A DNA stretch of 64,000 bases. Origin: Fasciolopsis buskii. Its lineage: Eukaryota > Platyhelminthes > Trematoda > Plagiorchiida > Fasciolidae. A model generated the notes under the pieces. The model made no database searches, was not told where the DNA came from, and saw nothing but the letters and a program-made list of their open reading frames with translations. Shown here piece after piece: positions 42,201-53,130 of the stretch (position 1 is the first letter of the stretch; every line of letters begins with the position of its first letter). The translations under genes and the position numbers were made by a program. The stretch covers positions 270,926-334,925 of the forward strand of contig LUCM01005710.1 of NCBI GenBank assembly GCA_008360955.1, written 5' to 3'.

Positions 42201-44156
42201 GTAGCTGACAAACTTCAGTTGTACTTTGTGCTATGCCTGAGCTAGCATGAACAGAACCCTTGGGATAGTCGGATCGATTCAAATGTGAACACAGGTTGCG
42301 ACGGCACATTCACAGCAAAAAGCAACGTGAACGACACAACATTTTCTCTGGAGCTCTCCATTGTTATTGCTTCCGTTCAAAAGTTGACATGGGTAGCATA
42401 TAACATCAGAGATTTATGAACGTATGTCACAGATAGGACCAAAAAAGGATTATTTGCCAAGTTTGTTGTCAGCAAGCGTAACCGTTGAAGACGTGACTGA
42501 ATATATTTTTGAAAATAATATAAGCTATGTTAGGATAGGATCTGCGCGGTGCCCTGAGGTTCACGGGAGTCTAGTAGTTATTTGGAGATGGAATCGGACC
42601 AAGTATGCCTTTCAGGACGGTTTCATCAGCGTGCCCAACGTGAATTACGGTCACTCTGTTTGAAATTGCACTCTAGGTAGACGTTCAGATAGCGTCGGTG
42701 GAAGCGTTTTATGAACGCAGCAGCTCGAGAACAAGCATTCACAGTGCGTTAGTTAAATAAAGTGTTTTGCTAAATCAACAGAATACGACATTCTAGAGGC
42801 TCAATCATGGCATCTGGAAGAAGAAGTCATGTTTTTACCAATCGCAAAATCAGCAGGTATTTGAATAACCCCATAAGCCATGGATGTTCGAAGCTTCTTG
42901 CAACATTTGTGTGTAAACTGTGAGTACCTTGGTGCATCTGTCAAAAATACACCTGCAAGGCAGCAACATTCCGTGACCCAGGGGGAATTAAGGACCAAAT
43001 TTTATGCAAATGAGGAAAAACGTTCAATTTCGAACGGTCCCTATGCAGCGTGAAACATTCATTTACCCCCCTAGCTTTTCTTTTAATCAAGGCAAATTAT
43101 TAGAATGAAAGTTGTCTTTTTCTAAACTAATGGCAGTTTAATTTTGATGCCAGAATATCACGACTATGAATCGGAGGCCCAAGAGTAAGTTGGGTTTAAA
43201 TGCAATCCAGATGGATTTTTCAAGCTTCAGGTGTTTCTGATCTTTCGTGATAAAATGTCCCAGAATAGGAAGGTTATTTCATTCCACTCGTCAATTTTCA
43301 ACCTTCAAAATAAATTTGCCAAACTAGTTTTCATTCATAAGAATTGGGTTTAGTATGTCAATTTTTGGATTTACCAGTTTCTTTTTGGTCTCACATTCGC
43401 AACCGAAAGGAGCAAATGTGTGATCGAACGAAACATTTTCCTTTATTTTTCACAACTAGATGATGCTAAAAGGATTAACTTTTCATAACAGTCTTATGTG
43501 TCCTGTAGTTGTTTTTGTCACATTTAGTTGCATATGAGAACATAATCTGCATAAAATATTTGTGAGTTACTGCGCATGGTTTCCGAGTTTGCAAAAGAAT
43601 CCTTTTGTTTCATGTTTGAACGTTTTAGCAGTACAGTATCACCTGATTATTGCACTTGATATTGATCATATCGTGCTCTGTTGACACTTCCGCAGTGTAT
43701 TCGGAAATGAAATGAATCATAAAGGCATTTGGGAGCGCATGCAAATGCTATCGAGGGAGAAAATGGTGCGAGACACTAAGGAAATGTCTATTCACGGCCG
43801 GATCAGTTTACGTGTAGTTCACTAGCATCAAATTATTTCCGAGTTTCCAGTCGGCTCAAACAGCGTGGTGGCAGAGAAAGGAAATATCTGCTCACCGTTT
43901 ATCTTCGAATTGAGATGCTTTGTGTCGGAATCAGACAGGGGACTGGCTGAGCCTGGAACAAACGCTCAGAGTGGCTTACATATCACGATACGACTACCAG
44001 ACTGAGATTTTGTTTCAGTGAATATTATTTTTATTAAGACATGCCTGTCACGATTGAACAAAATCTAACTGATGTTCATGGAAGTCGTTGATCCCATCCT
44101 TGGGTATCCATTTTCATTTTTTGGACCACACATTTTCCTTCCAATTCGCTGAAGTC

Positions 44157-44187
<31 letters not shown>

Positions 44188-47100
44188 ATGTCGAATGTGT
44201 ATCAGTGCACTAACTTTATCCGAATTATTGAAACCGCGCTGTTGTGCCCTTTTGATTTAATCCTCCCTCGTGCATCATCTTATTTTAAATCTGCCATGCT
44301 TCACTTGAAGCTTCGTGCACGACTCCATGATAAACGCCCTAACCACTTGGGACTCATACTCTCTTTCAACAGTTCATTTAGCGTTACGCAAAGCTAGGCA
44401 TCAGCAGGTGCGTTAGAATGGGGACACTTTGGTTGCGGCCGCGATAGGTGACAATCATGAATTCAGTTTACGCATGGCTGATACAGGTCGGGGTCCGGCC
44501 GTTGTGAAAACTCACCGCTGTATATCATTTCTACAGCTTGCAAAGCTAACCCAGTTTACGACACAATAAACTAAATCATTTCTAACTCGGAACAAATAGC
44601 GGATTACCCAAATTCCCTTTCATCCTGAAAGTGATTAATGTCTTCCACATTCTCCAAGGATTTTGTTGATCAATGATTGTTTTTCAATTGGTCCAACTGC
44701 TGCAAACATTTCAATTGTTGAGCAGCCAACCAGGGAGCAAGTAAGGGATTAAATACTGAAGTTTGTTATTTTAAGGAGTTGAATTACAACATAGGGGGCT
44801 AATACGTTTGCCTTGCGATGTCCGGAACATCTGCCTTCTCTGCTGTCTAAATGAATCCGCAGCCTACAGTGATAACTAAGATGCACTACAATAGCAAGAA
44901 ATTCGTTTAAAGTTCGATTCGGTTAGTAACCCAATGCTGGTTTACTATGACGATTATCCTAATAATATCGAAATATTTGGTGTCATTTTACGTTCCCACT
45001 TAAACACTGCCGCACTTGCCCCTTTGTTGAAGGAGATTATGCCAGTTGTTCCTCTGACTTCTGAGATTATGCAAATTGCACTGGTTGTACTTTTTGTTAG
45101 CCAGCTTTCATGATTTGTTAAGAAAAGTGTTACAACTTGGAGGTTTCACAACTCTACAGCTTGAGTGCGTTAACATTTTAAATAAAAGATGCAACCATCT
45201 CACTTATTGGATTCGTGTACATCAATGACCCGCTGCATACGCGAGCTCAGTGATAGCTCGATTGGTATTTCTCAGAAACGTAAACTCTGCTTGTCCACCA
45301 TGTCTTACTCTTCTGCTATGTTAAACATTTATAAGTGTTTCTGTTAAAAACATGCGACTCTTGTTGCAAATAAACACTGGAGCACTTTGCCAGAAGTCCG
45401 GTGTTGCCATTGCCTTGGCAAATCAAAAGCCATTTGAACTTTCCGCTTGATACGCTTGTGTTTGTTTAATCTAGTGCACGGCCCGAAGTTCACAAAATGT
45501 CTATTCCTTTGTAAGTATCACAAGTGTCATGGGACGAGATCAGAGGCATCCAGATTTTGAAAATACACTGCACCGACCACGGACAGAAGGCAAAACTATA
45601 AGTGACTTTCTTCTGCGAAATCACAAAGTTATTTTGCAAAATAATGTCCTTACAAAAACAGATGGAAACTTCTTGTTGTTTCCAAGAAAACCGCAAGAAT
45701 ATACCATTGGATCTTTAGTGCTGTTACAATTGTCTATGGTGGAAAATGGATAAACGCAAGATTTCAAACCAATCCTGAATATGTTTGCATTCGAACACAT
45801 CTTTTAACTTTTAAATGCTTTTGGAACCCTGATTTGGAATACCTAGTCTCTGTTTTATCCATCCTAAAACACCAGTAGAGCTTTACATTTTGCCACGTGG
45901 CTGGATGCACATGCAGCGTGAGACGAAAGTTCAGTCATGGAGCACAATTACTGCCAAAGAACAGAAACTAAGGACCGGGTAAAATGAAAACAATGATTAA
46001 AACCTTTTCTGACACCATAGTTCGATTTGTTGACAATCAATCAACCAGATCCGGCTAAGTGCACACCTAAAGAAACTAAATAAACAAGATGGACCGTTTG
46101 GAAAATCGGTGGTCTTGTTCAAAACTAGGTCTGTTTCGTCGTCGTATCTTCAAACAGAGGCCCATTGACTGGTACAAGATGAAATCGAAAACTTTTTATC
46201 GAAATTTCACTAGTCACTTCAAAAAGAACACAAGGAAAGCAACCACGCTCCAAGTCTTATCGGGTATGAACTAGATAGACCGGGTTTTGACAAATCTGGA
46301 GCAGAAAACTCGCAGTTAGACAAGGAGAAAAAACGGATTTGTACAAAGATAGCTTATTTCTGCTGCTGCCTATGCGCACGCATTTCAGCCTATCAATAGA
46401 AATCAAGTTATTTGTAACAGGCAAATTTAGCCCAGTGCATTAGCGGTATTAGTATTTTCCGTTTTCCAAGACATCTAATCGATGAAGTTACCCTCACTTC
46501 AGTATCTCACTAATAGTACTGTATTCAGCCTTTTCACTGTACGAGTTACAATTCTGCAGAAAAAATGAAAAAGCTTGACTTTGCTTAACAAATAATTCGG
46601 ATTCGTCTACTTTTGTCACGGTAGTCTGCGGCCTAAGATTAAATCAACCAAGTGGTTCGTCACACATCTGCGAGGGGTTCAGGATAGTCACACGTTCATC
46701 AACGAATGAACCACAGCGTCCTTCTTACCGTAGAAAGTTGTGAATAGCCATAATATCAGGTTGTTTGTACAGATTTGGCTGTAAGCTTCGGCTGACCTCA
46801 GCAATACAAAATAATCTATATTTTCCTGGTTTGTCGATGAACCTGCATATAATCCTTGGACTACAAGACAAAGTTCATTCATGCAGATGTCGAGTTATTC
46901 AACAGTATGGCAGCTTTCCATCACTGTTTTGCAGATTTCGTTGATGCACTTTCTGCAAATCCAGCAACAACCTTCTCTCAATTCATTTGGTTGTACCAGA
47001 AGTTCGTACATTTTCAGCTGTTTTCTAATAAAGTTGTCTAGTTATATTTTGGTAGTTATATACAGTTGTAACATAGCAATTGCGCCAAATTTTTCAAACA

Positions 47101-48912
47101 AGCAAACCCTTGTTAGATCGTCTTTACAACCTCCCGTAAATGAAGGTGTTAGTGGAATTTGTCTCTCTGACACAGTGAATGTTTTGTCAGTCTTCGTTTG
47201 GTAACTTATATGGTGCCAGATGAACCTACTTAGACAACGGCCCTCCTTCGACGTCAATCAAATCTAGTCTAGATAATCCTCCAATGAAACTTGTGAACAA
47301 ATTCGATGCACTTTGAAAGGACTGCTTGTGCGCAACCGAGTTTAAAATTGAACGAACAATCAGTCATTAAAAGCGCTTCTAAATTTCACTATGAAGATAG
47401 CTGCCTATTGTTTATAAAGAAAAACTAAGAAAAAATAGATTTGATATGTCGTTAATTTCGGGCTTTGATAAACTGCGAAATCTATTGGCTTTAGAAAACG
47501 GACATGCATCAGCTGATAGACATACATTTATCAAAATCACCCAGGGCGGAAGAAATCGAAAAACAAGTATGCTAACTAATTTAGCGACTGCACAGAGACT
47601 CTACAAAAGGACCCATTCTCATTTTCTAAAAATAATACTGAATTGCCAGAAAATTCATTCCCATCCCATTTCTGATTTTTCCGTCTGAATAATTCATGTA
47701 ACGAAAGTTTCTAAGCTGTCGAGAAGTCAAGCACTTTTGCTAACTTTCATAAGTTTTCCGAAAGATCTTTACGTTGCCCGAAAAACGGATTGACAGACAG
47801 GGACGCCGTTTCGCGCGTTGTTACCGTTCAATGAACTCTTGCGCATCATGCCGGTTCAGCGGTTCGGCTCAAATTCGTTTGTCCCCGGTAGGCGTCCCAG
47901 TTTTGGGCACGGTGGATGGGTATCGTTGGTGACTCTCGACGAAGATGAAGCAGTTGCACACTAGTTCCATGGTTTTCAATGCCACTTTCGATGTTGACGC
48001 AGTGACGAATCATTCGGAAAATGCTGTTGTGTATGCAACATCGTTTGGCATTATTTCCTACTGCGAGAACTTGACGGTGGTCTGTCGCAGAATGGATAAT
48101 TTAATTGTGGAAAGCTTACATTCAGCGGACGTTTCATCCTAAAACTACGCTGGTCATTGTAATTTTGGTGATTTCCACTATACCAGATGAAACTCTGGCA
48201 GAACGAGCTTCCTTCTTATGAAAACACGCTTTTGTATTTTTTCTGCATAAAGAATGATGTGGTCGGCAAATTCTATCTACCACACTGAGCACACCGCACC
48301 TAGTTTTCTACATTTCAATCGAAAAACTTTTGCATCCGATTAGATACTATCTAGAGTGTGAGTTTTCCCTTACCAGGGCAAAGCACAACCAGCGCCCCCT
48401 CCCCTGGGACTAGCCTGCCTTTCAGTTGTGTCTAAAAGCGATTTGATAAGTGCAACCAGCTGTTATCTATATTTAGAAATTTTTGTAAGTACCATGCAAT
48501 TCAACTCTTTGACAATATGGAATACCCTTGCTTCATTGCGTAACATTTTTGTGTTACTGATTATGTTATGGAGAACAAATAGTATTTCGAGATTTCTTCA
48601 AAATTGCGATAGACACGCGGACAGATCCAATGCAAACTATGTCTCATTGGTTAATTTTCCTTTATGTTTACAGACAAAATGTGCTTAATTAAAGTATCTT
48701 AGAAATTCAATAAGTCTAGTCCTTTTGCAATTCTCGGCTCAAGATCGGAATAACTTACCGACAAGTTGCGCCCGAGTCAGGCGTCCACATCGCACCATAT
48801 CCCAACCGTACGTTTCGCCCTCCTCCATCAAACCACCACGATGGTAGTTGCGAGCGATTTGGGCAGAGCATTTGCCTATCAGTGAGTGTTTTTCCAACAG
48901 TTGTTTAAGCAT
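24219..48912 (-). CDS. Calmodulin-like protein, four EF-hands, five exons (spliced gene)
   Basis: This is an EF-hand calcium sensor of the calmodulin/troponin C superfamily, presumably cytosolic and acting by calcium-dependent binding to partner proteins. The coding exons are 48759-48912, 37944-38087, 29401-29498, 25272-25419 and 24219-24241. Splice phases agree at every junction and all donors are GT and all acceptors AG. Counting from the inner ATG (48828) the product is 160 residues; from the outer ATG (48912) it is 188; calmodulin is about 149. In the 160-residue numbering the calcium loops are 33-44 (DTNGDGLITTEE), 69-80 (DEDGNGCIDFKE), 107-118 (DNNGDGFIDPDE) and 143-154 (DKDGDGKVSFQE). 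Each has Asp at position 1, Gly at 6, a hydrophobic residue at 8 and Glu at 12, so all four should bind calcium. The protein ends EFIEVLK. The linker between the two lobes differs from true calmodulin, so it is a calmodulin-like paralogue and not the ubiquitous calmodulin. Exons 2 to 4 are certain; exon 5 and especially the 5' end are inferred. Confidence 0.88.
24242..25271 (-). other. Intron 4 of the calmodulin-like gene
   Basis: This intron of about 1.0 kb is bounded by GTTAGT and TTTCAG. It interrupts the Glu codon at position 12 of EF-hand loop 4. I see no repeat, RNA gene or coding segment inside it. Confidence 0.75.
25272..25419 (-). CDS. Exon 4: EF-hand 3 and most of EF-hand 4
   Basis: This 148-nt exon follows the acceptor TTTTCCCGACACGCAG and ends at GTTAGT, a slightly weak but valid donor. 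It starts EFDNNGDGFIDPDELKLIM and carries SDKDLDEMIKEADKDGDGKV, the near-canonical C-terminal lobe of a calmodulin-type protein. It ends SFQ plus the first G of a Glu codon, so the 12th-position Glu of loop 4 must be completed by the next exon. Reading through the donor reaches a stop at once (GGT TAG), which confirms that splicing is needed. Confidence 0.95.
25420..29400 (-). other. Intron 3 of the calmodulin-like gene
   Basis: This intron of about 4.0 kb runs between exons 3 and 4 and lies on a codon boundary. The opposite strand carries one weak exon-like segment at 27472-27544 (see its own entry). Otherwise I see only AT-rich unique sequence and chance open frames. Confidence 0.88.
27472..27544 (+). 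CDS. Possible partner exon for the plus-strand EF-hand candidate (weak)
   Basis: After TACCGTTTCAG an open frame reads MTLRNVAQSDEK and then ATAMLAMLEPD, ending GAT G before GTTCGT. Joined to the segment at 30481 the phase is correct and gives MLEPDVDGDGDII, a plausible EF-hand helix and loop. Against it, GTTCGT is a poor donor. The joined transcript would also span exon 3 of the minus-strand gene, so the two genes would interdigitate. Treat it as a hypothesis. Confidence 0.18.
29401..29498 (-). CDS. Exon 3: second half of EF-hand 2 and the inter-lobe helix
   Basis: This 98-nt exon follows a TTTTTTCCACTTCAAAG acceptor and ends at a GTGAGT donor. It completes loop 2 as NGCIDFKE and continues FVRMM, then a linker rich in Tyr, Met and Lys (TEYYSQMAKTMDIYKRVFA). 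It runs into the entering helix of EF-hand 3. It ends on a codon boundary, matching the codon-boundary start of exon 4. The linker replaces the acidic central helix of calmodulin, which argues for a specialised paralogue. Confidence 0.94.
30481..30551 (+). CDS. Possible terminal exon of a second EF-hand protein (weak)
   Basis: After an acceptor-like TTGTTGTTAATTCAG the plus strand reads two bases completing a codon, then DGDGDIIFFEIQYFREK and a stop at 30549-30551. With a preceding Asp-Val this makes a 12-residue EF-hand loop: Asp at 1, 3 and 5, Gly at 6, Ile at 8, Glu at 12. It lies in intron 2 of the minus-strand calmodulin-like gene. It may be a nested gene, a pseudogene of a related calcium-binding protein, or chance. 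The loop is good except for Ile at position 9. Confidence 0.22.
34067..34090. repeat. TATG/TA microsatellite
   Basis: Two TATG units run into a TA dinucleotide tract, followed by TTGTATGTG. It is in intron 2. Confidence 0.85.
37944..38087 (-). CDS. Exon 2: EF-hand 1 and the entering helix of EF-hand 2
   Basis: This 144-nt exon follows a good acceptor (pyrimidine-rich, TTCCTTCATGCAG) and ends at a GTGAGT donor. It starts with the last two bases of an Asp codon and ends with the first base of a Gly codon. It encodes IRSAFHFFDTNGDGLITT and the rest of the first EF-hand, then LLNMIKQADEDG, the helix and first half of the second loop. The exon break falls inside loop 2 after DED, so the next exon must begin with GN to complete the loop, and it does. 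Confidence 0.95.
44157..44189. repeat. AT dinucleotide microsatellite
   Basis: A 33-bp AT run with a single phase shift (ATTATA) near its middle, so it is also an imperfect palindrome. It is in intron 1. Confidence 0.95.
47845..48018 (+). mobile_element. tRNA-derived SINE-like element, copy C, in intron 1
   Basis: This is a third, more diverged copy in plus orientation, antisense to the host gene. Landmarks in order are GGTTCGGCTCAAATTCG, GTAGGCGTCCCAG, GGGCACGGTGGATG, GACGAAGATGAAGCAGTTGC, AGTTCCATGGTTT and GTGACGAATCATTCGG. All match copy A read on its minus strand. It forms a GC-rich island in an AT-rich intron. The overlapping short open frame starting at 47945 is explained by the repeat and is not a gene. 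Confidence 0.65.
48759..48912 (-). CDS. Exon 1 of the calmodulin-like gene (start uncertain)
   Basis: This segment encodes the N-terminal lead-in to EF-hand 1. It ends GRLTRAQLV plus one base before a perfect GTAAGT donor (ACTTAC on the plus strand at 48753-48758). LTRAQLVDIRSAF, made by joining to exon 2, is the counterpart of LTEEQIAEFKEAF in calmodulin, and the one-base phase matches exactly. Three starts are possible: ATG at 48912, ATG at 48828 (followed by EEGETYGWDM), or an internal acceptor at about 48876 (CTGATAG then GC) if a further 5' exon exists. The frame is open back to a TAA at 48967-48969. G+C rises sharply from about 48878 to the donor, which suggests that at least this part is coding. 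The extension ahead of EF-hand 1 is longer than in calmodulin and I do not recognise it. Confidence 0.7.
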
Positions 48913-51900
48913 GAGTGAAATGTGAATAATCAGCTGATTTCTCTCGTTCGTTCTTGCGGAAACCGTTTAAACACATGTGTGGTCCAATAGGATTGTTCGA
49001 ACTTTCTGAAGATTTTGATTGGCTGTCTGTTCTAATGCTAGTGACCATGTTTTCCTACTCTCCCGGTGCATAATTGTATCAGCTAACATTAGCCTGGCCT
49101 TGTACAACTGTCCCCTGTATTTTTTTTAGTAATTTTGTGTTGGAAACTGCTAGAAAACATTGCCTTTTCAATTTTCACATTTTCCTTCACCATGCTGTTG
49201 CAAAAGCTTGCCGCAAATCGGTATGTCTGCCAACGCTTGTAAAACATGGTACTTTTAGACTGCAAGATTTGACGATTCCACTTACCTGAGTATAGCAAAT
49301 CTGCCCAACTATTTTTTTATTCTGTCTTTTAAACAACCTATCTCATGCAGACGGCTGTATCGTTCACACCCCTTCTATAGTCTTCTTTAACACGCAACAC
49401 TCTTGGAGAGCAATTCCGTTTAGAAACGTTGCCACATGTTTTCGTTGGTTTGTTTCTACGAAACATATTAGCTAAGCTGAAAGTTGTTTGGACATTTCAC
49501 TCAAAGAACAATGGTTGCCCAACCTTGTTGCTCAAGCACACAGCATCCACCAAAGTGAGCTTTTAGCAATTTGACTGCTATAGCAGGGTTTTCGCGGTAA
49601 CCGTTGGCAGGAGATTTGTTTGCAGATGCATGGGTTGATTCTGCTGGTGGCATCAAAGCTCATTGACGTAAATTTGTCACAACTGGATCAATTCTATAAC
49701 TAGACGCTGCGTGATATGAGAAGGAACTATGTGCTGTCGTTAGTACCCGACCAAAAATTGTAAGTTAGCAACCGCATGGGCAATTTTTCCAACAGCAGAG
49801 AAGTGCGGCCGATAGGATAATATCGCCAACTAACATGATGTAAAACAACAATTATGTTGTAAAGCAATGCACATTAAATCTGATCTTGTTGTAACCAGCA
49901 TACCCAGTGGATGGAAAAAATAATTATGCTATACGCAGCGGACTCCTCAAGCTGTGGAATGCAGCTACGTTGTTTCTCCTCTGAACGTTCAACTACGGGA
50001 AAATATATTTCGGTTCAAATTATGCTCATTGGAAATGCTGGTTTCCTACTCTTTTAAGACATTTAAATCCAGTTACACATCCAGATCTATTTGGGTGTCC
50101 AGAGAAGCAACAAATTAGCCGCATCAGCCCAAAATTATTCGCTTCCAACGTACACGCCAGGAACTAGGTATGTCTATTCATTCAGTGTATCTATTTAGTC
50201 GGAAAGGCAGAAAATAATGCTGTGAAAGGTTCTGTGTGCAACAGAAATGAATTCAACTAACTTGGTCTCCGTATCCGTACCGGTTCACATGCAACATATC
50301 AATTCACCCTCAACCGTATTAGAGTCTGCAGATTAGTCCATTTATTTGCAATATTACCAACATCTAATAAGCCCGATGACAGTTAATGATTACATGTAAA
50401 ATTTCATTTTCATGTGTCAGAGTCACCAAAAATTTAAATTATTTTATGGATTTGAAATTTCCTGTTTGCTGACGAAATATCACCAGTCCGGAAAATCTGA
50501 TCTGTTGCATGCAAAAGAATACATTTATTTTAACTGTTATGAGGAAGCTTACGGTTGATCCCAAATTTCCTATTACAGGTCCCGTTTACTGCTTAAACAG
50601 GCAACAGGAATTTCAGTTTCTTCGATACACTCGGAGTGGTTGTCAGAACCAGGAGACAGATTTGCGCGAGGCAGTGATGAAATAAAATAGTTTAGCGCAA
50701 CTTTGTCCACGATCGAAACACGCACTTATCATTTTTGGATGAATTCGAAAAATCGTATTTAAAATTGGTGTGACGCGATTCATCAAGGTCAAAAGTTTAA
50801 TACCTACTTTTGATTTACTCAGTGAGCATCAGCAGAAGAGTTTCATTAACCGCAAACTTTGGCACTGATGACGCCGGTTTTCAATCTCATACAAAGCGGT
50901 GTAAATGAGGTCGAGACGAAAGTCAAGCCATAGTGGAAATTGTGCAGAGTTTCTAGAACGATAACATCATATATTGGGAAATTTTCCGTTTGAGCTGTTG
51001 AGTACATTCCAGTCACTGCTCTGACCAAGCCGGTTCAGGAACTAATTTTTAGGCCGGTGTCATTTCCTTTGGACCGCCTCGGATTATTGAGCTGGACCAC
51101 AAAACTACCATTTCAAAATAGACACAAACAAAATAACCGGAGTGACGGTACTCCTCAAGATACCTGGAAAAGAGATAGGATAATCACGAACGATGTTGTC
51201 ATTGAGTCCGCAGCTTGATGAACGAATGGAATTGGCTTAGACAAATCACCGTTTGTGGATGGCTAATTGGATGACTGGATAATGCGTAAAGTAGCCCGTA
51301 CAAAATATGGGATTTGTCGAAACAATTCTATCACGAACGTACGAGAAGTGCAGTTGTTGCTTTGTAGTATATAGCGGCCTGTCAATTGTTTGCCTAAATA
51401 ACATTTCCCTGCCGACTTATATTCACGGAATCCCTTGACTCCCGACATAAGCTTACATGGTTTCTGTAAACCCGTCGTAAAGGGGGGGCCATAATCAACC
51501 TCGCAGCTGTGAAATGTACTCTCAGTGCCCATCTTTTGAAGGTTCAGCGAGACAAAAATTGGTTCCTTTTGAATAAGTCCCTAAGTAAGTGCACATCCGC
51601 TTAATGTTTATCACACAGCCGCTGTCTGATCCCTAGTAAACGGGGCAAACCCTTCAGAATTAAAACAGTGGTATCAGAGGCATAAAGATTTGAGTAACCA
51701 GTGTTAAGAGGTCGAGTAAGCTGAATAATTTCAAGTGGTGACAAATTGTTTTGTTATGTGAATGGTCTTGAACTATTGTGTTTAATCTCTGGTTTGGCTG
51801 ATGTATATTAGTTTTTCGAATGCTTTTCGGTTGTAAGTTCCTTGACGAATTGTTGTTAGCATCAGTGAGTGAATGGGTCCTTGCTGACGGTTTGTGGGAT

Positions 51901-53031
51901 TCAATTAGGATCGATTAGTTCAGACCCAATTAGTTCTGGGTTTAAGCGTTTTAAGCTCAGAAAACCAGCAATTACTGATGCTATTCATCATCAGGGTGTT
52001 CTATTTTTTTCCGTGGTAGGCCACACCATAAATGTTTGTAAGAATGAGACTAAATTATTCTCTAACCATGCAAGAATACGAATGCTATTAGAGAAGCAGC
52101 AACAGTGAATTACAAAACGCTAAATTTTGCTTTAGAAACGCATGTGTCCTACTCACTTGAATCCACACACTGAGCGATGAATGCGTGTAGTCATCTGAAA
52201 GCTGCGCACCTTAATCACCAACCAACTAACGGAAAGCATTTGTGGTATTGTCTAATCTTGATCTGCTTCATAATGTTAAGAGTGCATTTATTCCATTTAT
52301 CTTGTGACATAATTAATGAGGTGAGGAGAAAAGACTCCATCTACCGACAAAATTCATGTAACTTACTTAGCAAACGCGCATGCGACAAATTCATTGTAAA
52401 AGCGAGAACTAGTATCCAACTCTTTTTTATGACTTGTTTCAATGAATTATTTGCACGAATCTTAACCTAGATCGACGAATTCCCTACGGCGAAAGTTCTG
52501 AAATCCATGATGTGTCAGAGTTAAAGTCAAAGCAATTTAACGAATTCAGTCGTCTGATTTCCCCGCAGTGCGCGCAGTCTTAATAATAGAAGTTGCCAAC
52601 ATTTAAGTAGGCATGCATGGACGAACAGAAGGCATGTGTAGACGTAACCAGTTTGATTCTTTCTGCCAACGTAAATTTGACCTCAATATTTCTGGCCGAA
52701 AAACTTGGCGACTGTACCCTGGTGCCATTCGTTCGTGTCCTAAATTCCTCTCAAAATATAAAATGGCTGTTAAATTTATGCTTATTTGACATCTACATGT
52801 AATTTACGCGTACAGCTAAATATGCCAGGATATTCTGCTCAAACTGTTCGAAACAGGATACTTTAAATCGGTTTTTGGAAATTTTTTTGTTTACTTCTTT
52901 AGCTTCATTGCTTACTGCGAGAAGTAGGCCTTAAGTGGCATCCTTAGCAAAGCGTCACATGATCCTGAGATCCAGATATGATAGTCGAACATTGTGCGTT
53001 GTAATTCGGTAACAGGCAAAGTAGTACATAC

Positions 53032-53130
53032 CGTACCGAGCGGCACTTCACTGACTTTGCACAGAAAGGATGACATCAGGTAGCTTTTCAGTGTGCGCAA
53101 ACGAGCCACATTCGGATTCACCACAGGGAA
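53032..53130 (-). CDS. Unassigned exon-like segment
   Basis: The minus strand reads PVVNPNVARLRTLKSYL and on to KVSEVPLGT, ending ACG before a good GTATGT donor. G or C at third codon positions is about 60% against about 40% background, similar to exon 1 of the calmodulin-like gene 4 kb downstream. The upstream acceptor (TGATTGAG) is weak and has little pyrimidine tract. The frame also continues open past the donor to 52912. It could be a 5' exon of the calmodulin-like gene, though the phase at the best donor does not suit the possible acceptor at 48876, or part of another gene. I do not recognise the protein. Confidence 0.22.

Larger units (their letters stand above)
38088..48758 (-). other. 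Intron 1 of the calmodulin-like gene
   Basis: This intron of about 10.7 kb lies between the N-terminal exon and EF-hand 1. It contains a diverged SINE copy in the opposite orientation (47845-48018), a pure AT microsatellite (44157-44189) and a short GC-rich patch near 48372-48420. The remainder is AT-rich with no supported gene. Confidence 0.7.

Noticed and set aside
47945..48142. 65-codon plus-strand frame containing FDVDAVTNHSE, loosely like an EF-hand loop
   Set aside because: It begins inside SINE copy C and lacks the Gly and Asp positions of a calcium loop.
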